A DNA stretch of 64,000 nucleotides from Blastomussa wellsi (taxonomy: Eukaryota > Cnidaria > Anthozoa > Scleractinia > Plerogyridae): NCBI GenBank assembly GCA_947652115.1, contig OX393569.1:10982555-11046554 (forward strand), written 5' to 3'. Position 1 is the first letter of the stretch. The number at the start of each line of letters is the position of its first letter. The notes beneath the pieces were generated by a model. That model was not told the origin of the DNA. It did no database searches and worked only from the letters and a program-made list of their open reading frames with translations. Below are positions 1-10,345 of this stretch, in pieces. The position numbers and the translations under genes are program-made.

Positions 1-480
1 AAAGTCTAACAGGTTCGATTCATGTTTGCTCGCACGTATTAAAGGAGCTACATCACGGAAACTCATCTTGAATAAACTGGCAAGTTTTTTCAAGTTTGTC
101 GTTTTTAATCGGTCTATATCGTTGTCATTCGAAACAATCTTTGTATAATTTCAGCATTTTATTATCCCGTTGGTGTTTTTCGGCATTAGGAAACTCTTAC
201 TTTCAGATTTCCTTCAATTTGAAAGTAAATGGGAAAATGACTTCAAATGCCGCGACACTGCTCCTTTAAATTCAATGCGCTGTCTGTCAGCTCAAATGCA
301 AAATGAAAAATTTATCGCAAGTTACTATAAGCAAACCTAAAGTTGCGAACAAAACATCAATTGCTCGACTAAATCTTCGAACTTTTGTTGAATAACCAGT
401 GAAAACACTCTCGAGAAATTTTATCTTTTTCACGAGATAATTTTCCCGTAATTTATGCCAAAAATTTCCGCTACATACAA
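1..480. other. Intergenic, no feature recognised
   Basis: AT-rich DNA with no supportable gene, and no tandem or inverted repeat that I could see. Confidence 0.5.
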
Positions 481-554
481 CTTATTCATAAATGGCGGAC
501 GCGCGCAGAAAAACTGGTAGCTAGACATGAAAACGAGGCGTTTTAGGAAAAACA

Positions 555-740
555 ATATAATTTGGTTTTATCAACTGAGTTGATAATGTGAATTGGCCAC
601 CGTAAAGAGATTCAAGACCTGCGTTTCGAGCGTTAGCCCTTCGCTCGACGAAGGGCTAACGCTCGAAACGTCAGCTCTTGAATCTCTTTACGGTGGCCAA
701 TTCACATTATCAACCCAGCTGATAAAACCAAATTATATTG
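555..740. repeat. Copy of an abundant coral-type repeat (palindromic pair)
   Basis: Two inverted copies of one unit flank a short loop. The unit includes TTGAATCTCTTTACGGTGGC, CAATTCACATTATCAACC and GTTGATAAAACCAAATTATA. The same unit recurs at 1608-1700, 20430-20515 and beside the gap at 26253-26300, so it is dispersed through the window. It lies inside the larger palindromic element. Confidence 0.75.
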
Positions 741-1607
741 TTATACTTCCCACCGACGCAGCACCCCAGTTTCTTTTGAAACCTACCCCCTCTATTCATT
801 AGGATAAACAACTTTCGTTTCACAAGCGTTTCAGAAGGAAATTTGCGTGTTTCATAGTTTAGAACCTATTTTTTTGTCGAATGACGCGTTTAGAGTGTTT
901 TTCGTGATCAATTACTCAATGAGAGTTTGAAGTCAAATATCTGTTGTTTTGTGACCGGTTGTACACATAAGGGAACTGTTGATCCGAAGGGAAGAGAGCT
1001 GAATTTTTTTGGTTTCCTCGCATCTTCGACAGGAATGGCTAGCGAAACTATGGTGAGACGTTGGCCCTCATTTCAAGGTTACAGAGGCTGCAAAGCTATG
1101 CTCTTTGCATTTTGCGAACGTAGCTTTTTGCTACAAGGTGCTTCAGTTGTTCCTAGTGTTGGTGGATGGCGCTTTTGAGGAGAAGTTCTCCAAGGAAACC
1201 TCGAGAACCAAGCTCCTTTACACAAAGCCATTTTTGCCTCCGATCCTTTCTTCATATCAGTAGGGTAAAAATACATAGAGCATACCTTTGTAGCCTCTGT
1301 AAGCTTGAAATGCGGGCCAACATTTCGCTGTATTTTCGCAAGCCATTCCTGTCAAAGAAGTGAGGCCTTCGGGGAAACCAAACACTCCAACTCTACGAAC
1401 TCTATTCCCTTCCGGATCAACAGTTCCCATCCGTGTACAACCGGTAACACAACAACAGATATTTGACTTAAAACTCATATTGAGCTCACTAATTTCGAAA
1501 ATGATCACGAAAACGCTCTAAACGCCCCGGTTGGCTTAAAAAAAAAGCTTCTAAACTATGAAACACACAAAATTCCTTCTGAAACGCGAATTGGGTTCGC
1601 TCCGACG

Positions 1608-1700
1608 AGGGCTAACGCTCGAAACGTCAGCAACTGAATCTCTTTACGGTGGCCAATTGACATTATCAACCCAGTTGATAAAACCAAATTATATTGTTAT
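1608..1700 (+). repeat. Second copy of the ACGGTGGCCAATT repeat
   Basis: This single-orientation copy of the unit seen at 555-740 has the same GAGGGCTAACGCTCGAAACG start and AGTTGATAAAACCAAATTAT end. It forms part of the right arm of the palindromic element. Confidence 0.7.
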
Positions 1701-1702
1701 AC

Positions 1703-1746
<44 letters not shown>

Positions 1747-1869
1747 CTCCCCTGAAACGAAAGTTGTTTATCCTAAAACGCCTCGTTTCCATGTCTATTG
1801 CCAGGTTTTCCGCGCGCGCTCGCCATTTATGAATAAGGAGACGAGAGTGGTAACTTACCTCTGAGCGGT

Positions 1870-2260
1870 ACTGTGCATGATCTCACAGCAATTACAACAT
1901 ATTTTTGTAGTCTATATATATATTATTTCAACAGCAAAATGTTCCTGTTAGAACCTTGACAGTTTGTAATAAAACATCCACTGTTTAGCAGGGTAAATGA
2001 TGACACTGCATGATACTTTATAGTTGATTTTAGAACATATTTTGTAGTCTTATTCATTTCAATATGTTTCAACATGAAAATGTTGCTGTTAAAACCTTAA
2101 CAGTTTGTGATAAAATTAACTGCTAGGCAGGGTGATAGCACTGCAATTTCAAATTCATGATTATAGTTTGTAGTTTTACAACATTGATAGTTACTGTTAA
2201 GAGGCATCATTTATATCAATAGCGAAATGTTGATCTTACAATGTTAATAGCTGACAACAA
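1870..2260. repeat. Degenerate tandem repeat, about 145-bp unit
   Basis: Three decayed copies of a unit share the order TTTTGTAGTCT, TTTCAACA-AAAATGTT, GTTA-AACCTT-ACAGTTTGT and GCAGGGT-ATGA. They start near 1895, 2035 and 2170, and the third is the weakest. No coding potential is seen. Confidence 0.5.
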
Positions 2261-3417
2261 ACGCTTGTTTTATAGTTTTATTAAAGAGCTTTTTTCTGTA
2301 CTGTCCTTTGCAGAATGTTGATACTTGGGGGGCCGTTCAAATTTTTATGGAAGACGGGTGGTATAAGATGGGGAGCTTGACAGTAAATGTGCCTTACGCT
2401 CCAAATGTGACTTTGAATTAGCATAGTTGTAAGAATGGAATCTCACATCTCTTCATTGTTCCAAGCAGACAAATAGTACAGTTCATAATGTTACTGCTAG
2501 CACAGTTATTTCGTCCTCCCCTTTGCATTTTTACCATTTAGGTATACTAGTTATTCAAATGTTGCAATAAATGGTTGTTGGTTGTAAAAAACATTAAAAA
2601 GAAAAAAAGTTAAAACATTTTTGAACATTTAATAAAAGAATTAAATTAAAGTTTAATTCTTTTAACCCCTCAAAACTGTAGTAAGCCACCTTAAGTTAGA
2701 CCAGTTTGCAATAAAAATATCGAAGATACCATAACAGGATTTATAATTGAAAGGCTCAGTGGAAAAAGTGCCTTAGCGATTTTTTGGCTAAAATGGGCAT
2801 TGCCGAAACAGCTACAAATCTCGCATGCTGGTTTGTTTTTGTCTAAAACACTGCTCTATGTTTATTTTTGCTGGTTCTACTTCGTTTTCGAGATATAACG
2901 CGCAGTTTTTGCTAAATATCTCTAGTGCCCAGGCCCTTTTTAACTAGCGAGAAATTATTATTGACGTTTAATAGCCGCATACCAGCACAGGTCCTAAACA
3001 TGAATAATAAAGTCAATGACCAGTGTCTATATATAAGAGAAATAGAAATCTACCTGAGCGAACGTCTTGGGATCAGCAGAAACAAAAAAACAACAATAAT
3101 AAAGCATTATCGTTTGTCACAAAATGTGTAGTTGCTTGAGATTTTACATTGCTGAAATGTTCTGGCAGAACGGAAGCCTACTCTGGGACCTTGAGTCACC
3201 GTAGCTTTGAGCGACTTTGGGCGATTTAAGGCAACTTAAGCAAAATTAGCCAGACAAACATGGCGATTTAAGGCGACGTAAGGCCACCTGAGGCAATTTT
3301 TGGCAACTAAAATTACTACATTGTGGAGGGATTTCACCAGCCATATTGCAGGCTAATCTCACTTGGACTAATAAGAATAAGGAGACATGATTGATGGAGA
3401 CATGACATGATTATCTA
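2261..3417. other. Intergenic, low-complexity traces only
   Basis: No gene was recognised. Around 3200-3310 there are scattered near-copies of GCGATTTAAGGCAACTTAAG, probably an old degenerate short tandem. Confidence 0.4.
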
Positions 3418-3523
3418 GCCCATTTAACGGCTATATTGGATTTTTGGTTGAGTGAGAATAAAATTTACTTAGAGCATAACCAAAATTTAAAGTTTTATAA
3501 AATCCAATCTAGTTTAAATGGGC
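3418..3523. mobile_element. Small fold-back MITE
   Basis: The left end GCCCATTTAACGGCTATATT is the imperfect reverse complement of the right end AATCCAATCTAGTTTAAATG. The arms are about 27 bp around an AT-rich centre. No target duplication could be fixed. Confidence 0.55.
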
Positions 3524-3529
3524 CTTTGA

Positions 3530-4390
3530 AGCCTACAGCATAATGAACTTAAGACCAAAAGTGATAGCCATCAATGGTTGAAGTTAAATTGCACTATTTA
3601 TTAATATCAATGAGAAAAATCAACCATAAATTTAAACCAGTTACAATTCTGATACGCAGTGCCTCAATTGACTACCAATAACAATGGTTCTCATATAAAT
3701 TACTCATGCCAAATGAATTAAATCCAACACCAGACACTAATCCTCACAAATTGTAATAATCAGACAGTCACAATATCATCATCAACTGCAGCAGCAACTG
3801 AAAGATGGTGATACGACTCCAAGCTGCGTGCAGCTATAATATAAATGATAACAACTAAAGTTTATTAAATCATATTTCACTTAGGCTATTTGTTTTTAAT
3901 TTCTTGGAAAGTACAAAAAAGATTATATTTTCAAAATAATATCTTAGGTCGCGTCCAAATACAATAAAAAGGTGTTTTAATGTCTCAATAATATTTTTTT
4001 AAATACGGTACCTTCTGTTCCGTGGCAAAATATGTTCAGAGCTGAGCAGTACAAGTCATTTTTGGATCAGGTCCGGTCATGTCGATCCCCCCGTAACCAC
4101 TATTTCCAAACGCTACCACATGGCGCTCAAAATTTCCATTTTAAAAACTGACATGTTTAAGAATTACAAGACCAATTTTATGGATCTTTGCTGTTGCGAA
4201 TGAAAATTCAACACCAGCGACTAAATACAGGAATTGTACCGAGCTCCAAATGCACTGGGACCTACTATGGTTAGCTCCCAGGGCCCCTTGTTACTATTGT
4301 TTGTTTATCATTTTTTCAGCCAATATTGTACACCCCCTCCGGTTAGCCTACTGTAGCACTATAAATTTTTAAAAATTTTGAAGGGTGTAA
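3530..4390. other. Intergenic, no feature recognised
   Basis: No supportable gene or repeat structure was seen in this AT-rich stretch. Confidence 0.4.
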
Positions 4391-4393
4391 TTT

Positions 4394-4434
4394 GCAGGTC
4401 GCAGGTCGCAGGTCGCAGATTGCAGGTCGCAGGT
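4394..4434 (+). repeat. GCAGGTC heptamer tandem repeat
   Basis: About six copies of a GCAGGTC-type 7-mer occur, one reading GCAGATT. It resembles the ACTGCAG heptamer array inside the element at 7656-8657 and could be the subterminal remnant of a relative. Confidence 0.7.
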
Positions 4435-5103
4435 GAAGTAATAATAAAAATAATAATAACAATAATTATAATAAAATAATTATAATAATTACTAGTAGTA
4501 ATCAAAGATTAGTGATGCGTTCGACGTCTTCGATTCACTTGGCTTCATTTTGACTTGCTTCCCAAAATTCAATCTTTCTTTAATGCTGAAATCAACATTT
4601 TTAAATATCAGCATGAAACTCTTAACATAACTGTAGTTGATGAACATAATTCTTCCGATTTATTCATAAAAATACAATGGTTGGAGTCTTTTGCATTGCG
4701 CGACACCGCTATTTACGAATAACAAAGTTGTAGTCAGTGTATTTAAAACCGGAGACGGTGGAACTGATTAATTGCCAGCCAAAACATTAAAAAATCGGCA
4801 AGTAGCAGCAGTAGCCAAATAACCACAAACCTGAAGACGAGAATGACAAAATAATATCATTTCTTTGTCGCCCAACAAATGTAAACAAATCAAAGCAGAA
4901 AACGGCCGGAACACATGCAGGCTAAAATGCAAACATTAAATTCATGATTACAAAGACTGTCACGGCGCCGATTGAAGTCTGCTGTTATATATTCGCACCA
5001 GAAGTTGTACAATCTTCGCTACAAGGTTCTTCTTGGATAACAATAAGGCTGATTTGAACAGTAGAGCGTCACAACTCTGTACGCGGCAGAAGTTGAATTT
5101 CCA

Positions 5104-5163
5104 AACACACAAAGACAAGGGTGCTCCTGGCACACCAGAACCACCCTCGTCTTTGTGTGTGGT
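5104..5163. repeat. Short hairpin
   Basis: ACACACAAAGACAAGGGTG and CCACCCTCGTCTTTGTGTGT form an inverted repeat around a 20-base loop. The downstream G-rich open frame at 5155-5565 looks non-coding. Confidence 0.6.
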
Positions 5164-6035
5164 TGCGTGGTTGCTGAGCGGTTGCTAAGTGGTGGCGGGG
5201 TGGAGGGGAGGGGTGGCAGGGGTTGGCAGGGGGTTGGTAGCCCAGAATCTCAAAACATGTGTGCCAAACGCAAACACAAAACCGCCAAAGCGAGCGGTGT
5301 GCCACAAATAATATTCCCTGTTGAAGAAATGTATGCACTTGTTTATACACAATTGTGTGCCATAATTATATTCCATTTGAAGAAATATCAGCTCAAGTAT
5401 ATACGAAAACATGGCTGTACTAAACGAATTTGGCAAGATTTCCGCACAGCCCCATACATTATGCATGCAGTTCTTTGTTTATTGAAGACAATAACTGGAA
5501 CAATAGAGACCCTTTGGGACTTACGCTCTTTGTTTGAGTCATTTCTTTGTTCGACTAACTTTTGATTTTTTTTCCAAGTCCAAAATAGTTTTAAACTTAG
5601 AAAAATTTAACGAAATTTGTCTGGAATAGCGTGAAAAATAGGTTAAATAAATTTTTCAAATTTAGCGTCTAAAATAAGGAAAATCAAAAGGAAAAGTTAA
5701 ATTTTTGGGCGATGTCACGATGTATTAAAATTAAATACGCGAGTAGAAATGGTTTAAAATAGTGATTTAGGCCTTGGGGTTAGCTTTAAAATGTTGTTTG
5801 GGTCATCAAGTATTTTATTTAATGATACAAAATAAAGAATAAATGTTTTGCTTACCTTTCTCGTTGTATTTTGTCGTTGTTTTCCGTTGTTTTGATTACG
5901 TGAGTAGAGAATACAGGTCTAATTCCTTTAAGTCTTCGTAGTCAGAGCTCGCAGCGAAATGAATCCATCCACCATCAATCGATCAAACAGTCAGTCAGCA
6001 GATCACGAACAATGCATACACTGAGTACTTGGAAC

Positions 6036-6535
6036 TCTTATACGTCCTTGCGGACTTCATAAAGATCGGCGATATGCTTGATTATGTTACCAAAAGGATC
6101 CTCTCCATAGTGCTTACGCCACAACCACTCCTTTAGGTAGCTTTCGAAGAGATCTTTGAATATTCCTCTACGGGGCATACTTCGTTTTATTCCCCACCAT
6201 GTATTACAATGCTGTCTGGGACTACGAAGTTTAGGCTGTGGATAACTGTGAGGTGACTATAGCCCTTGCCATTGAGGCAATCGTAAGCTTTCCACGTGTC
6301 GCTCATCCTGCGTGTTCCAGGCAATATTTGAGCGCGAATGGTGGGTAAGAGAGTATCTTTATCCTTGCTCTCAACGAAATAGTATTATTACAGGCTTCTC
6401 GAGGACACTTTATTGAGGACTCGAGCAGATTGTGTTCCTTGTACCACTGTATGCACGGTCATGATCTGAGATTATGTAGAACAGCTTGAACAGATTTATG
6501 GACGTCAACGACATAGCAGTACACAGGAAACAGGA
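6036..6535 (-). pseudogene. Merlin (IS1016/ISXO2-like) transposase relic
   Basis: Translated in pieces on the minus strand, this region shows the ISXO2-type DDE order of the Merlin superfamily. It has an N-terminal LLESSIKCPREAC, then MSDTWKAYDCLNGKGYSHLT, FVVPDS, the conserved NTWWGIKRSMPRRG block and a C-terminal YLKEWLWRKHYG. The pieces are in different frames: a shift near 6450, an internal deletion near 6380 that removes much of the core, and a shift near 6205. The relic is therefore dead. No terminal inverted repeats were located. Family assignment rests on the spacing of the SDxWxAY, H and TWWGIKR motifs, known from this family. Confidence 0.75.
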
Positions 6536-6845
6536 AACGACGAAAAATTGACGAAGAACGGACGAAACAAATAAACAGAAGATAACGTAGAAAAATGAAG
6601 CAAAATATAGGTTGATAATTTGTGGTTGCACTAGTGTATTCGGGAAAATGATCGAGAAGGTGAGAAATGCAAACACTTCTTTTTATTTGGCGAGGGAGCC
6701 AATGGAAATGAAATATTCTGCATGTTTTCATGCAGGGATAAGGAATTGTTAAATAACAGAATAAAGGATTGTAATGCAAATTTCTCTTTGTCTACAAAAG
6801 TAACGAAGAAATAAAATTTAATTTTAAACCACCAGTTTCCAACTG

Positions 6846-6908
6846 AACCTCGTGGTGTAGTGGTATAGATGATGGACTAGTAATCCGACAACGGTATTGA
6901 CAGTAGGT
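6846..6908 (+). repeat. tRNA-derived SINE, 5' half with A box
   Basis: TGGTGTAGTGG at 6853-6863 fits the RNA polymerase III A box, and the following GGACTAGTAATCCGA resembles an anticodon stem-loop. No B box follows here. It reappears at 8991-9000, after the inserted element, so the SINE is split. ACAGTAGGT at 6900-6908 is one copy of the insertion duplication. Confidence 0.7.
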
Positions 6909-7090
6909 ATGGTGGCCTAGAGCTGCCATAAGGACTTTCGGTGTTTTTCCGTCTTTTCTTTTATATTATATTTCATTTTACTTATTTAGTTTATTTTATT
7001 TGATTTCATTCGCTTTATTTTATTTTATTTCATTTTCAAAAACAATTTATTACAGAAGTAAAATGAAATAAAAAAAACTGTTTGTCTAAA

Positions 7091-7216
7091 ATGTAATTTA
7101 ATTCAAAGTAAAGTCCAATGAAACCAAATGAAAGTAAAAGCAAATGAAAATTACAATAATTTAATTCAAAGTCAAGTCAAATGAAAACAAATGAAAGTAA
7201 AAGCAAATGAAAATTT
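7091..7216 (+). repeat. Tandem duplication of an about 64-bp unit
   Basis: Two copies of a unit running TAATTTAATTCAAAGT to AAAGCAAATGAAAATT sit just inside the left arm of the 6909-8971 element. They are absent from its right arm. Confidence 0.7.
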
Positions 7217-7286
7217 TTACACCGTGGCCTAAAACTGCCATAGACCAAGATGCCTTGGGGCCGGATTTTACCCATAACAAAACAAC

Positions 7287-8830
7287 ATGGCGGACAGGAA
7301 AAAGAAGTCTTGGGCCACTTTTAAGAACGAGATGAAAGCAAGGAGGCGTAAAACTGGAGATGGCGGTGGGAGGAAAAACGAAAAAGGCAACATTCTTGAG
7401 AGACCAGAATTAGTAGTGCAAAGACTGAGCTCAGAAGTATCCGGGAAAGCCCAAAAATATACTCGAGTAGGGCCACGTGAGTTCGTGCGGTACGATGAGG
7501 AGGAACTCTCCATTGAAGGGATCAAAGCAGCTTGCGAAAAACATTTTTCACATTCATTAGAACGCAAGGGATTGTCATGTGATATTTTGGCTGGTGAGCA
7601 AGGGCCATCTTGTCACTCAATGAAGCACATTCCCGATTTCGAGGTGATCCACGTACGGTGTCTGACATTTGCAGACTGCAGACTGCAGACTGCAGACTGC
7701 AGACTGCAGATTGCAGACTGCAGACTATAGTTTTGTTTCCCAGTGATTTTAAATGAGAGCGTTTTTCTACGAAACCCTTGTACAATTTCGTGTAAAAACA
7801 AATGTTAGGCGGCGAAAACCGGAAGTGGGGTCGGATTTTTACGTTTGACCGCTGTCAAACTCTTCTAACCGACTGCAGGCCACTGACACTGACGTCATCA
7901 GCTAATTTCCCGCGCTCAGCTGACATCGCCTTGTGCCTTGAGCCTTGAATTATGGCGAGCGAGTCCAGGTGAGTTTTTCTACTTTCTTGAAAGTTATTGT
8001 TGTAGAATTATTACATTTAACCGACCAGTAAATGCCTAAACCACTCTAAATGTCTTCGGCTGAACAGAAGATTCCGTAAACATTACACCGAAGACAGAGC
8101 CAAAGAAGTGATGCAAATTACAATAGACAAATTTAAATCTTACTACCTGGGATTTTGCCTAACTCTTTTCCGAGGTTTCCTCACGACTTGGAACGTAAGA
8201 ACGTTATTTAAACTGTTTTCGACATTTATGGTTTTTGAGCTCTTCCAACATTTTTTTATGATAAGCGTATTTTCATCATGGATGGTTATGCAAATTTTGT
8301 GTACTGTGAATTAAAAGTAACTACCGTAAGAATCTGATCATTTTAACATACTTTTTTTTAAGCTTTTCGCTACCATACTCATAATTAACAATATATATAT
8401 CGGTTCCATTCAGAAATAGTGCTTTTTTCCTTAACTTTTTTGATCTGGTTTGAGTGCGTGAAAGCCGTGTGTCAAAGCTGTGTTCGCAATTCGCTGTCAA
8501 ACGTAAAAATCCGACCCCACTTCCGGTTTTCGCCGCCTCGAACTTCCTAACATTTGTTTTTACACGAAATTGTACAAGGGTTTCGTAGAAAAACGCTCTC
8601 ATTTAAAATCACTGGGAAACAAAACTATAGTCTGCAGTCTGCAAATGTCAGACACCGTCCACGTAAGATTTATCAAGTCATCCAGTTCACCAACTTGGCA
8701 GTTGGAAGAGGACAATGCATTGAATTCGAGTAGACAGCATTGCATCAGTGGACCTGTGACTCCTCCGCGACCAAGCCGCCAGAACCCAACAAACAAGGCA
8801 AGTTTTTTTTATTTCATTTTACTTCTGTAA
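7287..8830 (+). CDS. Unknown protein of the 6909-8971 element, split by an insertion
   Basis: The frame opens at 7287 (ATG in a good context) with MADRKKKSWATFKNEMKARR, a very basic start. It then runs through an acidic and hydrophilic segment (VRYDEEELS) to 7655. There the inner element 7656-8657 is inserted. Skipping it and one 8-bp duplicate, the frame continues without a break from 8666 with FIKSSSSP, a Pro/Arg-rich stretch (TPPRPSRQ), and a stop at 8830 inside the right terminal repeat. I recognise no domain. It may be a DNA-binding or accessory protein of the element rather than a transposase. It is about 175 codons without the insert. Confidence 0.55.
7656..8657. mobile_element. Inner TIR element with 8-bp target duplication
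   Basis: Both ends begin CGGTGTCTGACATTTGCAGA and are flanked by identical TCCACGTA (7648-7655 and 8658-8665). The left end carries a run of ACTGCAG heptamers (7676-7728), and the right end has fewer. Inverted homology continues to about 7870 and from about 8480. An 8-bp duplication fits hAT or P-type elements. The centre holds ATGGCGAGCGAGTCCAG followed by GTGAGT at about 7952, which looks like a first coding exon with a donor site. No transposase body is present. Confidence 0.85.
7676..7728 (+). repeat. ACTGCAG heptamer array
   Basis: About seven head-to-tail ACTGCAG units, one reading ATTGCAG, form a subterminal array of the inner element. Only about two units remain at the opposite end (8631-8644), so the array has expanded or contracted since insertion. 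Confidence 0.85.
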
Positions 8831-8971
8831 TAAATTGTTTTTGAAAATGAAATAAAATAAAATAAAGCGAATGAAATCAAATAAAATAAACTAAATAAGT
8901 AAAATGAAATATAATATAAAAGAAAAGACGGAAAAACACCGAAAATCCTTATGGCAGCTCTAGGCCACCAT

Positions 8972-9016
8972 ACAGTAGGTGAAGGCCGAGGGTTCGAGGC
9001 TTGCTGGGGTAAAAAA
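8972..9016 (+). repeat. tRNA-derived SINE, 3' half with B box and A tail
   Basis: It starts with the duplicated ACAGTAGGT and carries the B box GGTTCGAGGC at 8991-9000 and a run of ten A after GGGGT. Together with 6846-6908 it makes one tRNA-like SINE, interrupted between its two promoter boxes. Confidence 0.7.
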
Positions 9017-9274
9017 AAAAGAAGAAAAATTCGAGGGGAATCTGGACAGAGAAATGCAGAGTAGAAGAGAGGGAAATAAGAAGAAGAAAAGGGGAGAAAG
9101 GGGACGAGAAAGAGAGAGCAGACAAGACCATTTTTATTCAAACTGAAAGTACAATTAACGATGTATGTATTCAAATACTTGGGGGATATCTATTGTTTAA
9201 AAGACAATAAAGTGCATGCATAATTAAGTATTCAGCATGCATAATAAATGTATGGGGCTGTGCGGAAATTTTTC

Positions 9275-9466
9275 CGAAACAAATAACAAAACATGTTATG
9301 CCTGAAAATATGCCAATTGCACATCGCCATGAGGAAACAAATTACAAACATCTCATGCCGGAAAATATGCCAAATACACATCGGCCATGAGGAAACAAAT
9401 AACAAAACATCTCATGCCGGAAAATATGCCAAATACACATCGGCCATGAGGAAACAAATAAAACAA
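9275..9466 (+). repeat. 59-bp tandem repeat, about 3.3 copies
   Basis: The unit runs GAGGAAACAAATAACAAAAC to TACACATCGGCCAT and is nearly identical in the last two copies, with a more diverged first copy. It creates spurious repeated open frames on both strands. Confidence 0.85.
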
Positions 9467-9818
9467 AATGAAGACTGAAATAAGGGCCCACGCTGAAATA
9501 AGTTGAGAATACAAAGGGAAGCCAAGACAATAAGACAAGGGGAAACAAAATACCTCAAGTTGCTCGAGTTATACCCGTAAGTTGGTTCGGAACAGTCAGC
9601 TTCTCTCCTGGCGCCGTTGGCTGCACAACTTGCCCGGGCTTGAGCGATATGAAAAGGCATGCGAGTTAACTGTTGCCATAAACGGTGAGTTGTAGAGCGA
9701 AAGCCACAGTGCGAAGTACGGCATAGCGAAATAGTGAGTCTTGAAGCAAGGACAACAAGACGTGTACAGCGCACGAGTGTGCGAGAAAAGAGGGCGAGTC
9801 TATGGTTGATTCTCCTTA

Positions 9819-9993
9819 TATTTTCTACTTGCACAATCCCATAATACATCGCTTCTACCCCGAAAAAATTTGATAAGCATTGTTTTAGATTTCCCTCGGG
9901 ACATCTTCATGTCTCAGGAGAAATTGCAAACAATTATTATGCAAAATTTGGGGGGTAAAAGGTGTATTATGGGATTTGTGCAAGTAGAGAATA
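9819..9993. mobile_element. MITE with TTCTACTTGCACAATCCC termini
   Basis: TTTTCTACTTGCACAATCCC on the left and GGGATTTGTGCAAGTAGAG on the right are inverted. They enclose a second inverted pair, ATTGTTTTAGATTTCCCTC with GAGAAATTGCAAACAAT. It has the size and structure of a coral MITE. Confidence 0.75.
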
Positions 9994-10194
9994 AGCTTAG
10001 GTGAGACCGCTGAGAATAGGTAATCAACCCACCGTAAGGAAAAAAGACTGGTATATTTACCTATAATGCTTTGCGCGCGAAAACCATAAAAGAGCGTATA
10101 AAAACAAAAAGAAACGTTGTAAGTCGTTAAAAATCCACAAGAGCAACGTTGTTAGTACAGGACAGCCGCCATCTTTTATCTTATGGTGGATTAC

Positions 10195-10345
10195 ATAAAT
10201 GAGTAATCGATACGCCACAAAATTTTCGGGCTTTGATTACTCATCGATTACTCATTCATCATCGCCAATAATCAACGACTAATCAACTGATTAGCCATCG
10301 ATTACTTATTGATTACCAATTGATGTCATTGATTATCGATTAGTT
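10195..10345. repeat. GATTA-rich simple-sequence stretch
   Basis: Many near-copies of ATCGATTACTCATT and its complement occur close together. It is a degenerate microsatellite-like tract without coding potential. Confidence 0.5.

Larger units (their letters stand above)
481..1837. mobile_element. Palindromic (fold-back) DNA element, about 1.36 kb
   Basis: The outer sequences are reverse complements. Both ends read CTTATTCATAAATGGCG inward, followed by a shared AAACGAGGCGTTTTAGGA block. Homology continues toward the centre, where both arms carry related reading frames: plus 927-1178 and minus 1508-1257 both contain SNICC-FVTGCT or -CVTGCT followed by GTVDP. The left arm carries an extra small palindrome at about 622-671. 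I see no target duplication and no transposase, so this is a non-autonomous element or two inverted copies. The Cys-x4-Cys start recalls a THAP finger, but the rest of the motif is not convincing. Confidence 0.7.
6909..8971 (+). mobile_element. TIR DNA element with 9-bp target duplication
   Basis: The ends are near-perfect inverted repeats of about 170 bp (ATGGTGGCCTAGAGCTGCCA inward, one clear mismatch). They are flanked by identical 9-bp direct repeats, ACAGTAGGT at 6900-6908 and 8972-8980. A 9-bp duplication with long TIRs is typical of Mutator-like elements; no MULE transposase is visible, so that assignment is inference. The element is 2,063 bp, but 1,002 bp of this is a second element at 7656-8657. 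It has an open frame at 7287-7655/8666-8830. The low divergence of the arms suggests recent activity. Confidence 0.85.

Noticed and set aside
927..1178. THAP-domain protein
   Set aside because: A Cys-x4-Cys opening is visible, but the later Cys-x2-His and the Pro/Trp/Phe positions of THAP do not line up.
5155..5565. 136-codon protein-coding gene
   Set aside because: The frame is created by G-rich simple sequence and a duplicated non-coding block; no motif or start context supports it.
6846..6920. Intact tRNA gene
   Set aside because: The A box is present but no B box or closing acceptor stem follows; the rest is found 2 kb away after an insertion, so it is a split SINE.
8809..9174. 121-codon hydrophobic protein on the minus strand
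   Set aside because: It is the translation of the AT-rich terminal repeat, the SINE A tail and purine-rich DNA, with Phe/Ser/Leu simple composition.
9293..9478. CRISPR-like repeat array
   Set aside because: The 59-bp units are contiguous with no unique spacers, and the surrounding DNA is eukaryotic.
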